A DNA stretch of 64,000 nt from positions 1-64,000 of the forward strand of contig JANQLM010000014.1 of NCBI GenBank assembly GCA_028280635.1, read 5' to 3'. The position numbers and the translations under genes are program-made. Origin of the DNA: Halieaceae bacterium. Its GTDB lineage: Bacteria; Pseudomonadota; Gammaproteobacteria; Pseudomonadales; Halieaceae. Under the pieces are notes generated by a model. The model saw only the letters and a program-made list of their open reading frames with translations, searched no databases and was not told the DNA's origin. The first letter of the stretch is position 1. The number at the start of each line of letters is the position of its first letter. This document shows, one piece after another, positions 35,752 through 44,089 of the stretch.

Positions 35752-37605
35752 CTATTTCTTCTTGCTGGCGGCCTTGCGCGCCTCCACGGCCGGGCGCTTT
35801 TTGCTGCGCCGTTTCGCCCCGGCGGGGGGCTTGCCGGGCGGTCCGCCCCGGGTGGCTTTCGGCGGCTTGTTGCCGGTGCCGGTGTTGTCCGCCGTCTGCC
35901 GTTCCCGCGCGCGCCTGGAATCGGCTTTTGCGATCTGCAGCCGCTGGCCCGACACCCACACGCCCTTCAGATGGTTGAATACCTCTTTGGGCATGCCCTC
36001 GGGCAGGTCGACGGTGGCGTGGTCGTCGTAGATTTCGATACGGCCGATGTACTCGGAATCGATCTCGGCCTCGTTGGCAATGGCGCCGACGATGTTGCCG
36101 GGCTTGACGCCGTGGTCGTAGCCCACCTCCAGACGGTAGCGCACCATACCCTTTTCCGGGCGCGGCACCTCGCGCTCGTCGCGGCCCGGGCGCCGCGAGC
36201 CCTCGGGCACCGGCGAGCCTTCTTTCTGGCGGCGTTTTTCCCGCTCCTCGGCCCGGCGCTCCGGCGTTTTGCGCAGTTTTTCTTTGGCGAACAGCGGCTG
36301 TTTGTCCTGGGCCATGGCCGCCAGGGCGGCGGCCACTTCGATCACCGGCACGCCGTACTCGTGCTGGTACTGCTCCACCAGACCGCGAAACTTGTCGAGA
36401 TCGTCGCTGCTGTCGAGGGTTTCCGAGATACGCCCCTTGAAGCGTTTGACGCGGGTGTCCGACACATCCTCGGCGCTGGGCATGTCCATCTTCTCGATGG
36501 TTTTGCCGGTGGATTTTTCGATGGCGCGCAGCAGGCGGCGCTCGCGGTTGGAGGCAAACAGGATGGCGTCACCCTCGCGCCCGGCGCGGCCAGTGCGGCC
36601 GATGCGGTGCACGTAGGCTTCCACGTCGTAGGGTATGTCGTAGTTGAGCACGTGGGAGATACGCTCCACGTCAAGTCCGCGGGCGGCGACATCGGTGGCC
36701 ACCAGGATATCCAGGCGGCCTTGCTTCAAGGCCTCCACGGTTTTCTCGCGCTGGGCCTGGGCGATATCGCCATTCAGGGCCGCGGCCGCGTAGCCCCGGG
36801 CATTCAGTTTTTCGGCCAGCTCGGTGGTGGCGATACGGGTACGCACGAAGATGATCATGCCGTCGAACTCTTCCACCTCGAGGATACGGGTGAGCGCATC
36901 CAGCTTGTGCAGACCCGACACCATCCACACTCGCTGGCGAATGGTCTCAGCGGTGGTCTGCTTCACCTTGATGATGACCTCGGCCGGGTCTTTCAGGTAA
37001 TTGCGGGTTATGCGCCTGATGGCATCCGGCATGGTGGCGGAGAACAGGGCGAGCTGGCGGGCCTCCGGGGTCTGCTCGAGAATCCATTCCACGTCGTCGA
37101 TAAAACCCATGCGCAGCATTTCGTCGGCCTCGTCCAGCACCAGGCAGCGCAGGGTGTCGAGGGTCAGTGAGCCCCGCTTCATATGGTCCATGATGCGCCC
37201 GGGGGTACCCACCACCACCTGCGGGCCGCGCTTCAGGCCGCGCAACTGGGTGCGGTAGTCCTGGCCGCCGTAAATGGGCAGCACGTGGAAGCCGTCGAGA
37301 TAGGCCGCGTAGCGCTGGAAGGCCTCGGCCACCTGGATGGCCAGCTCCCGGGTGGGCGCCAGCACCAGCACCTGTGGGGCGGTTTGCGCCAGGTCCAGCC
37401 GCGCCAGCAGGGGCAGGGCAAAGGCCGCCGTCTTGCCGGTGCCGGTCTGGGCCTGGCCCAGCAGGTCGCGGCCCGCCAGCAGATGAGGAATGGTCATGGC
37501 CTGGATGGCGGAAGGCGATTCATAGCCGACTTCTTCCAGGGCGCGCATCAGCGGGGCCGGCAAGCCCAGCTCGTCAAAGCGGCTTGCCGTAGGTTCGGAT
37601 GACAT
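35752..37605 (-). CDS. deaD: DEAD-box ATP-dependent RNA helicase
   Basis: 617 aa from the ATG at 37605 (MSSEPTASRFDELGL); the track's start adds 26 residues. The motifs run in order: AQTGTGKT, PTRELA, DEADEML, SAT, then HRIGRTGRAGREG. The C-terminal DbpA-like RNA-binding domain (about 475-560, RLEVGYDHGVKPGNIVGAI) and a basic Lys/Arg/Pro-rich tail are those of CsdA/DeaD, which acts in ribosome assembly and RNA decay in the cold. The tail is rich in GGPPGKPPAGAKRRSKKR-like sequence. Confidence 0.95.
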   Translation of the reverse strand: MSSEPTASRFDELGLPAPLMRALEEVGYESPSAIQAMTIPHLLAGRDLLGQAQTGTGKTAAFALPLLARLDLAQTAPQVLVLAPTRELAIQVAEAFQRYAAYLDGFHVLPIYGGQDYRTQLRGLKRGPQVVVGTPGRIMDHMKRGSLTLDTLRCLVLDEADEMLRMGFIDDVEWILEQTPEARQLALFSATMPDAIRRITRNYLKDPAEVIIKVKQTTAETIRQRVWMVSGLHKLDALTRILEVEEFDGMIIFVRTRIATTELAEKLNARGYAAAALNGDIAQAQREKTVEALKQGRLDILVATDVAARGLDVERISHVLNYDIPYDVEAYVHRIGRTGRAGREGDAILFASNRERRLLRAIEKSTGKTIEKMDMPSAEDVSDTRVKRFKGRISETLDSSDDLDKFRGLVEQYQHEYGVPVIEVAAALAAMAQDKQPLFAKEKLRKTPERRAEEREKRRQKEGSPVPEGSRRPGRDEREVPRPEKGMVRYRLEVGYDHGVKPGNIVGAIANEAEIDSEYIGRIEIYDDHATVDLPEGMPKEVFNHLKGVWVSGQRLQIAKADSRRARERQTADNTGTGNKPPKATRGGPPGKPPAGAKRRSKKRPAVEARKAASKKK

Positions 37606-37746
37606 GGGTGTTCCCGGCCTCTGGGGCCGTTGGTAGTAGATGTGAGTGGCGCGGATGATACAGGATCGGCCGCATTGCCGCACTCGGCAGCCACAGGGCC
37701 CCGGCGGCCGGTAAGCGGTGGCCGAAAAGAGGGCGATGCGTCTCGG

Positions 37747-39009
37747 CTAGCGGGCTGCCGGCCTGAACTCGATATGCAGGGCTTTGAGCGACCTGAGCAG
37801 GTAGTGGGGGTGATAACTGAAGTCGTTCTTGCCCTCGGCAAACCACATCTCGTCGATGCGATCGACCACCGCTTTGAAGGTCCAGTACAGCTCGCGCCGG
37901 GCCAGGGGAGCGCCCAGGCAGTGGTGCTTGCCAGAGCCGAAGGCCATATGGGCGCCGGGCTTGTCGCGGTCCAGGTCGATCTCATCCGGTAGCTCGAAGC
38001 GGCGCTCATCGCGGTTGGCGGCGGCGTAGCGCACGTTCACCAGGCTGCCGGCGGGGATGGTGGTGCCGCCAATCTCCACGTCTTTGGCGGTGGCGCGCAT
38101 CAGGCTTTGCACCGGTGACTCGAGCCGCAGCACTTCCTCGATAAAGGGTTTCAGGTAGCGGTCCGGGTCGCCCTTCAGTTGCTGCCACACCTCCGGGTGT
38201 TCGATCAGCAGCTTCACGCCGGAGGAGATGGCATTGGTGGTGGTTTCGGAGCCGCCCACGAAGGTGTCGGCCATCATCTCCGCGTGCAGTTCGTTGTCGG
38301 TCATGGGCCGGCCCCATTCCTCGATCACGGTATTCACCAGGCTGCTCAGCAGCGAGTCGTCCGGGTGCTCCCGCAGGTGTTCAAAGATGGGCTGGAAGTA
38401 GTGCTGGGCTTCAATTTCCTTTCTCACCGAGGCCAGCTCCTCGTCCTCACTCTGCATCAGGCTGATGCGATGGAAGAAGGCCTCGGTCCATTCCTTGATC
38501 TGCCAGATATCGTCCGGGTTGGCGCCCATCTGGCGGCCGATGATCAGCAGCGGCAGGGGAATGGCGAACTGGCGCACCCAGTCGCAGTGGCCGTCGGCAA
38601 TAAAATCGTCGATCAGCCGGTAGGCCAGGTCGCGCACCTCGTCGTCCAGGGCCTCGATCTTCTTCGGGCGGAAGGCGTCGTTGAACACAGCGCGCAGGGC
38701 CTTGTGGTCGGGGTCGTCTCGCCCGGCCAGGGTCTTGGCGGGCACCCAGCCCTCGTTCTGGAAGGTCTCGGTCACCCGTTTGGCACGCTCGCTGGGCTCG
38801 GTGGCATCGGTGAGGTAGGTGATTTCGTTGGTGAAATTCTCGGTGTCGGTCAGCACCCGCCGCACGTCTTCAAAGCGCGTGATCACATACATGCCGCTGA
38901 AGGGGCATTGGTAGGCGGGCGCCTCATCGCGCAGGGTCTTGTAGGCATCGTAGGGGCACTGCTGGGTGCCGATATCAAACAGGTTCACCTGCGGGGTGCG
39001 GTCTGACAC
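37747..39009 (-). CDS. Cytochrome P450 (no. 2 of four)
   Basis: 420 aa. MAFGSGKHHCLGAPLARRE is the heme loop with Cys ligand, EEVLRLESPVQ holds ExxR, and DTFVGGSETTTNAIS is the I-helix with the normal acid-Thr pair (SETT). DDPDHKALRAVFNDAF is the C-helix motif. It is a soluble bacterial class I type. It is divergent from the SnoaL-like gene at 39088 with 78 bp between the starts, suggesting shared control. No ferredoxin or reductase gene is near. Confidence 0.94.
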   Translation of the reverse strand: MSDRTPQVNLFDIGTQQCPYDAYKTLRDEAPAYQCPFSGMYVITRFEDVRRVLTDTENFTNEITYLTDATEPSERAKRVTETFQNEGWVPAKTLAGRDDPDHKALRAVFNDAFRPKKIEALDDEVRDLAYRLIDDFIADGHCDWVRQFAIPLPLLIIGRQMGANPDDIWQIKEWTEAFFHRISLMQSEDEELASVRKEIEAQHYFQPIFEHLREHPDDSLLSSLVNTVIEEWGRPMTDNELHAEMMADTFVGGSETTTNAISSGVKLLIEHPEVWQQLKGDPDRYLKPFIEEVLRLESPVQSLMRATAKDVEIGGTTIPAGSLVNVRYAAANRDERRFELPDEIDLDRDKPGAHMAFGSGKHHCLGAPLARRELYWTFKAVVDRIDEMWFAEGKNDFSYHPHYLLRSLKALHIEFRPAAR

Positions 39010-39087
39010 TGATCATCCTCCTGCCACTTGTGAGAAGCGCGAACCAGTCTAGTATCTCGGAAAGCCAATGGGAACTGGAGCAAAGCG

Positions 39088-39597
39088 ATGGACGCACGAC
39101 TGGAGACGCTGTTGGACAAGCAGGCCATCGAAGAGGTGGTGATGCGCTACAGCCGCACCCTGGACTGGCTGGACACCGAAGGGCAGGGCAGCTGCTACTG
39201 GCCCGAGGCCGACATTAACTACGGCTTCTATGCCGGTGACGGCGCTGGCTGGGTGCCGGTGGTGATGGAGGTGGAACTGGCCTCTGAGCGCCGCTGGCAC
39301 CTGTGTGGTGGGCTGCTGATTTCTGTGGAGGGCGACCGCGCCAGCAGCGAGTGCTACGGCTTCACCGTGAGCTCCGCGCCCGACCAGCCCGGCGAGAAGA
39401 TGGACAGCCTGTTCGGCGGCCGCTATCTGGATGAATGGGAGAAGCGCAACGGCAAGTGGCGCATCATCAAGCGCAAGTACATCCTGGATTTCACCTACCA
39501 GTTGCCCCACGGCCTGGATGCGCTGGCTAAGTCGGGGTTCACCCTGCCGATTCTGCAGATACAGCAGCCTGGCCACCCGGAATACCGGCCGCTTTGA
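39088..39597 (+). CDS. SnoaL_4-type NTF2-fold protein
   Basis: 169 aa. The opening LDKQAIEEVVMRYSRTLDWLDTE and the ending YLDEWEKRNGKWRIIKRKYILDF are the landmark first helix and last strands of the SnoaL_4 family, which includes small ring-hydroxylating-dioxygenase-like or dehydratase-like enzymes. A Trp/Tyr-rich cavity is implied by YWPEADINYGFYAG. Substrate unknown. Its position back-to-back with a P450 suggests a role in the same catabolic path. Confidence 0.82.
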   Translation: MDARLETLLDKQAIEEVVMRYSRTLDWLDTEGQGSCYWPEADINYGFYAGDGAGWVPVVMEVELASERRWHLCGGLLISVEGDRASSECYGFTVSSAPDQPGEKMDSLFGGRYLDEWEKRNGKWRIIKRKYILDFTYQLPHGLDALAKSGFTLPILQIQQPGHPEYRPL

Positions 39598-39713
39598 GAC
39601 CGCCACGGTTCTTCGGGATGTCGGCTGGCCAGACTGTGTCTATCCTTGTCTAAATAAGAAAACACAATGCATGGCCAGTACTCTAGCCATATAAAAAGGA
39701 CACGTTAGCTACA

Positions 39714-41444
39714 GTGCCCACCGCCCTGATTCTCAGCCAGCGTCCCGGCGTGCGCTACCTGACCGGTGCGCTGATGTACTTTGCCCAGGGCATTCCCCAT
39801 GGGCTGCTGGCCATTGCGCTGCCGGCCTGGCTGGTCAGCGAGGGCGCCAGCGCCGGGCAGATCGGTTCCTACCTTGCGATCATCGCGCTGCCCTGGGCCT
39901 TCAAGCTACTGACAGGCCCGCTGATGGAGCGCTTCGAATTCCTGCCCATGGGCCGCCGGCGCCCCTGGGTGCTGGGCGCCCAGGCCGGCCTGTGCCTGGC
40001 CCTGCTGGCACTGACCCAGGTCGATAACCCCACCCAACAAATGGGTTTGCTGGCCGCTATTGGCTTTCTGATCAACAGCTTTGCCGCCACCCAGGACGTG
40101 GCGGTGGATGGCATGGCTATCGACGTCACGCCGCTGCAGGAGCAGGGGCGCCTGAACGCCTTCATGAGTTTCGGCAAGGCGATTGGCTGGAGTGCCTCCG
40201 CCGCTGTATCCGGCCTCCTGCTCGCCAACCTTGGGCTGGCTGCCACCGCCACCGCGGCTGCAGGGGCGTCGGTGGTGGGCGTGTTGCTGATGCTGGCCAT
40301 CCGCGAGCGCGAGGGTGAGTGTCTGCTGCCCTGGAGTACAGGCCAGGCCAGCCGAATACTGCGCGCGGAGGCCTCCTTCCATGCGGTCAAGGTGGCCCTC
40401 AATCACGTGCTGTGGACCCGCACCAGCCTGATCGTGATGGGGGTGATGTTCTTCGACGGGCTGATCTACGGCTACGGTCAGGCATTAATGCCCATTGCCG
40501 CGGTCAATCTGTTCGGCTTTTCCTCGGTGCAGTGGTCACAGTTGGTGGCGGTGATGGGGCTGGTGGGTGCCGTGATTACCCTGGGCCTTGGCCCACTCAT
40601 CGACCGCGCCGGCGCTAAGCCCATGCTGCTGTTTACTATCGCACTGGTAGGCATTCACGCCTTCACCCTGGCGCAAACCCAGCACCTGTGGGAGAACACT
40701 CTGTATGTGCGCAGCATGCTGTCGATCTACGTGATGATGCTGCCCATCGTCATGGTGGCCTCCCTGGCGCTGGCCATGGCGATCTGCTCCGGGCCGGTGT
40801 CGGCCACTCAGTTTGCTATCTATATGTCGGTGGCCAACCTTGGCCACGCGGCGGGCGCCAAGGTGTATGGACTGGTGGCCGCGCAGTCCGGCTATGTGCA
40901 GGCCTATACGGTGCTCAGCGTGCTGGTGGTGGCCATGATCCTGGTGCTGGTGTTCTACCGTCAGGCTCCGCCCGAAGACCGCAAGGCCGGGCGGCGCAAA
41001 CACCACGCTACCGTGGCCATCCCCGGCGGTGCGGTCGCCTTCTGGACCGGCGCCATCCTCTGCCCGAAATGCCGTATGCCCATGGACCAGGTAACTTACG
41101 ACGGTATCGAAGTCGACCGCTGCCAGCACTGCCAGGGCATCTGGTTCGACGCCGGTGAGATCAAGGCGCTGAGCACCCGGGACGCCGCCGAGGAACTGGA
41201 TATCGGCAGCACCACCATCGGCCACTGGCAGGACGGCATCCAGGACTACGACTGCCCGCGCTGCGGCGGCCCCATGCAGAAAGCCGTGGTGAAGCACCAA
41301 CCCCACATCCGCATCGAGACCTGTGTCGACTGCAAGGGCTCCTTCCTCGATGCCGGTGAACTGAAAGATCTTGCTGAACTCACTCCACGGGAGTTCCTAC
41401 GCTCACTGATGCCCGACCGCAATCACCGCAACCACAGGAAGTAG
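39714..41444 (+). CDS. MFS transporter fused to two TFIIB-type zinc ribbons
   Basis: 576 aa from a GTG at 39714. Residues 1 to about 425 form a 12-span AmpG/major-facilitator-like transporter (YFAQGIPHGLLAIALPAWLVSEG; ALPWAFKLLTGPLMERF; AATQDVAVDGMAIDV). After a basic linker (DRKAGRRKHH), two zf-TFIIB ribbons follow: CPKCRMPMDQV...DRCQHCQGIWFDAGEI and CPRCGGPMQK...ETCVDCKGSFLDAGEL, each with CxxC pairs. The frame is continuous across the junction and codon use does not change. Such ribbons are normally separate small proteins, so this is an uncommon fusion. The ribbons would be cytoplasmic. Substrate unknown. Confidence 0.88.
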   Translation: MPTALILSQRPGVRYLTGALMYFAQGIPHGLLAIALPAWLVSEGASAGQIGSYLAIIALPWAFKLLTGPLMERFEFLPMGRRRPWVLGAQAGLCLALLALTQVDNPTQQMGLLAAIGFLINSFAATQDVAVDGMAIDVTPLQEQGRLNAFMSFGKAIGWSASAAVSGLLLANLGLAATATAAAGASVVGVLLMLAIREREGECLLPWSTGQASRILRAEASFHAVKVALNHVLWTRTSLIVMGVMFFDGLIYGYGQALMPIAAVNLFGFSSVQWSQLVAVMGLVGAVITLGLGPLIDRAGAKPMLLFTIALVGIHAFTLAQTQHLWENTLYVRSMLSIYVMMLPIVMVASLALAMAICSGPVSATQFAIYMSVANLGHAAGAKVYGLVAAQSGYVQAYTVLSVLVVAMILVLVFYRQAPPEDRKAGRRKHHATVAIPGGAVAFWTGAILCPKCRMPMDQVTYDGIEVDRCQHCQGIWFDAGEIKALSTRDAAEELDIGSTTIGHWQDGIQDYDCPRCGGPMQKAVVKHQPHIRIETCVDCKGSFLDAGELKDLAELTPREFLRSLMPDRNHRNHRK

Positions 41445-41508
41445 GGGGAGCACCGCGCGGGCCGGAATTCATCTACACTGACAGCGAATAACAATAAGGA
41501 GCACCACC

Positions 41509-42549
41509 ATGCAAGTTGACGCCTACGCCATCACCGCCGAGGGCCAGGGCCTCGAGCCCTTCACCATCGAACGCCGCGAGCCCGGCCCCGAAGAGGTGCT
41601 GGTGGAACTGATGTACTGTGGCATCTGCCACACCGACCTGGTGGTAGCCAACAACGAATCCAAACAGGCCCAGTACCCGGTGGTGCCCGGCCACGAAATG
41701 GTGGGCCGCGTGGCGCAAGTAGGCGAGGGCGTGACCAAGGTGGCAGAGGGTGACCTGGTGGGCATCGGCTGCATTGCCGACTCCTGCAGAACTTGCGACC
41801 CCTGCCACGCCGGTGAGGAGCACTACTGCAACTCCGGCTTCGTGATGACCTTCAACAGCACCAATTTGGCCGGCGAGAAGACCTGGGGTGGCTACAGCAG
41901 CCATTACACCATTCATGAACACTATGTGGTGAAAATCCCCGAGGGCCTCGACCCGGCGGGTGCCGCCCCGCTGTTGTGCGGCGGCATTACCGTGTACACC
42001 CCGCTCAAGCGCTTCGAAGCCGGCCCCGGCAAGCGCGTGGGTGTGGCCGGCCTCGGCGGCCTCGGCCACCTCGCCATCAAGATGGCCAAAGCCATGGGCG
42101 CCCACACCACCATGATCACCGGCTCACCGAATAAAATCCCCGACGCCGAACGCCTCGGCGCCGACGACGTCGTCCTCACCAGCGACCCGGACCAGGTCGC
42201 CGCCCACGCCGGCAGCTTCGACCTCATCATCAACACCATCTCCGGCGAACACGACGTTAACGCCTACCTTCCCTATCTCAGCCGCAAAGGTGTCCTTTGT
42301 TACGTCGGCGCGCCCCAGGTCCCGCTACCACTGGTGATGGGCCTACTGATCTTCGGCGACAAAGTCATGGCCGGCAGCCTGATCGGCGGCATCCCCTCCA
42401 CCGAGGAGATGTTGGAGTTCTGTGCGAAGCACAACATCACCGCCGATATCGAGATGGTCGACATCCAGGACGTCAATGCGGCGTGGGATCGGATTGAAAA
42501 GAATGATGTTAAGTATCGGTTTGTGATTGATTTGGGGTCGCTCAGTTAG
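41509..42549 (+). CDS. Zinc-dependent NAD(P) alcohol dehydrogenase (MDR/CAD-like)
   Basis: 346 aa. YCGICHTDLVV and GHEMVGRV carry the catalytic zinc ligands, and CRTCDPCHAGEEHYC the structural zinc set. The cofactor loop is VAGLGGLGHLAIKMAKAMG. The layout is that of YahK/CAD-type aldehyde-reducing alcohol dehydrogenases. Codon choice shifts abruptly to A/T-ending codons in the last about 25 codons (from about 42476, GATCGGATTGAAAAGAATGA), although the protein end (YRFVIDLGSL) is still conserved. This marks the left border of the island. Confidence 0.92.
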   Translation: MQVDAYAITAEGQGLEPFTIERREPGPEEVLVELMYCGICHTDLVVANNESKQAQYPVVPGHEMVGRVAQVGEGVTKVAEGDLVGIGCIADSCRTCDPCHAGEEHYCNSGFVMTFNSTNLAGEKTWGGYSSHYTIHEHYVVKIPEGLDPAGAAPLLCGGITVYTPLKRFEAGPGKRVGVAGLGGLGHLAIKMAKAMGAHTTMITGSPNKIPDAERLGADDVVLTSDPDQVAAHAGSFDLIINTISGEHDVNAYLPYLSRKGVLCYVGAPQVPLPLVMGLLIFGDKVMAGSLIGGIPSTEEMLEFCAKHNITADIEMVDIQDVNAAWDRIEKNDVKYRFVIDLGSLS

Positions 42550-42768
42550 CAAGTTAGTAGACTGCATGAGAGCAGTCCATGTTTAGAGAAGCTCAATTTG
42601 TTTAGATAAACTTGTTCTTCCTAATTGCTTCTAATTCGATGGACGCAGATGGGCAGGTTTGAGGTGCTCATACGCCGTCCTGATGTGACCACCAAAGCTG
42701 TACGTACGGTATAACTAGACTCTAATCTTCGATTCTCTGTCTTTAGTGAGGATATCCGGCTTTACCCA
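42550..42768. other. A/T-rich gap at the left border of the restriction island
   Basis: 219 bp of visibly A/T-richer sequence with no ORF of note. A 6-bp inverted repeat (GACTGC at 42560-42565, GCAGTC at 42572-42577) lies just after the alcohol dehydrogenase stop and may act as a weak terminator. The rest should contain the promoter of the restriction endonuclease. I saw no integrase, tRNA gene or obvious att repeat. Confidence 0.55.
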
Positions 42769-43953
42769 ATGATTGATGTAACTACAGAGTCTCGATCGAT
42801 TGATTTGGTGGTGGATCAGGTTTATGGAGGATCTAGAAATGGTGATGTCTCCGACGACCCGCTTCCCAAGCTCCTCGGAGTTGACAACCGAGCGGGGTTT
42901 CGGCACTTGGGCCAGCGTCGACAGATCGAAACGCTTAAGATGGTTGTATTGAAGTCAAGTGGCAAAGAATTGGACTGGCCCGATTCCTTTGACCCTGAAA
43001 CGGGTATATTCACGTACTACGGTGACAGACGAACCCCGGGTGATCTGCACGCCACCCCGAGGCAGGGGAATCTGATTCTTAAGAATTTGTTTGATGCTGC
43101 GCATGATGAGAGCTTTATAAGCCACTTTCCCCCAATTTTTCTTTTCCAGAGCACGGGAGTGTATAGAGATGTGAAGTTTCTAGGACTTGCTGTGCCAGGC
43201 TCTGACAAAATTCCACACGATAGTGACTTGGTGGCTTTGTGGCGTAGTACTGGTCCTCAGAACCTGAGATTCCAAAACTATCGAGCGAAGTTCACGGTTC
43301 TAGACGTCCCAGTGGTTTCCAGGGAGTGGATAAAGGACGTGCAGAGCGGAGTTAACGTTTCTTCAAAGTATGCCCCAGAAAACTGGGTAAGGTGGGTGAA
43401 GGAAAGAAGCTATTGCCCACTGGTGGCGCCACGCACCTCTGGTGTCAGGACTAGACAGCAACAGCTTCCATCGGATGCTGAGGGTGGGCGCATTCTCAAA
43501 TCCGTCTATCTGCGATTTGCTGACAACCCAATTGCATTTGAGAGCTGTGCTCTGGAGTTGGCGCGCCTTATGATGCCAGACGTGATCTCTGCAGATCTCA
43601 CTCGGCCGTGGAGGGATGGAGGAAGAGATGCGGTGGGCCTGTTCCGGATCGGGGAAGGGGAGAGTGCGATAGAGGTGGATTTCGCCTTGGAGGCGAAGTG
43701 TTACGCTGCAGACACCAGTGTAGGCGTCAAGCCCTTGTCAAGACTGCTGTCGCGTCTCCGTCATAGACAGTTTGGTATCCTTGTCACGACTTCATACTTA
43801 GGTAAGCAGGCGTATGAGGAGCTCAGGGAAGACCAGCACCCGGTCGTAGTAGTTGCCGGAAGGGACATTGTGGACGTTCTTCGGACGAGGGTGGGAAACA
43901 AGCAAGCTATAGGCCGATGGCTTGATAACCTACCAGTGAACGAGTGGCTTTAG
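42769..43953 (+). CDS. AspBHI/MspJI-like restriction endonuclease
   Basis: 394 aa. The N-terminal about 190 residues (LVVDQVYGGSRNGDVSDDPLPKLLGV, TYYGDRRTPG, HATPRQGNLILKNLF, PPIFLFQSTG, RFQNYRAKFTVLD) match the SRA-like recognition domain of AspBHI, an enzyme that cuts near 5-methylcytosine. The C-terminal part is an Mrr-type PD-(D/E)xK nuclease: FESCALELARLMMP (helix with Glu), then Asp287 in DGGRDAVG and Glu308/Lys310 in FALEAKCY, then QFGILVTTSYLGKQAYEE. All catalytic residues seem present. It converges on a C5 methyltransferase. Methyl-dependent cutting is inferred from the family; a change of specificity to unmethylated sites cannot be excluded. Confidence 0.85.
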   Translation: MIDVTTESRSIDLVVDQVYGGSRNGDVSDDPLPKLLGVDNRAGFRHLGQRRQIETLKMVVLKSSGKELDWPDSFDPETGIFTYYGDRRTPGDLHATPRQGNLILKNLFDAAHDESFISHFPPIFLFQSTGVYRDVKFLGLAVPGSDKIPHDSDLVALWRSTGPQNLRFQNYRAKFTVLDVPVVSREWIKDVQSGVNVSSKYAPENWVRWVKERSYCPLVAPRTSGVRTRQQQLPSDAEGGRILKSVYLRFADNPIAFESCALELARLMMPDVISADLTRPWRDGGRDAVGLFRIGEGESAIEVDFALEAKCYAADTSVGVKPLSRLLSRLRHRQFGILVTTSYLGKQAYEELREDQHPVVVVAGRDIVDVLRTRVGNKQAIGRWLDNLPVNEWL

Positions 43954-43994
43954 CTATGGTGTGATCTTTGCCCCCGCAGCTACGCTGGTGTTTG

Positions 43995-44011
43995 CCTGAA
44001 GATGTTTCAGG
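43995..44011. repeat. Short hairpin between convergent nuclease and methyltransferase genes
   Basis: CCTGAA, loop GATGT, TTCAGG form a perfect 6-bp stem in the 136-bp gap between the two stop codons. It lacks a U-tract but could serve as a bidirectional terminator element. Confidence 0.4.
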
Positions 44012-44089
44012 TGGGCCAGCAAGGGGCTCCGGTCGCTACGGGTGTTCGTTGTCTTGAGTTTGTGAACAAATTGTGGATGCGAACATGCT

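Noticed and set aside
35647-37170. 507-aa plus-strand ORF opposite deaD
   Set aside because: It mirrors the G+C-rich helicase gene in antisense, is rich in His/Gly/Ala without domains, and deaD is unambiguous.
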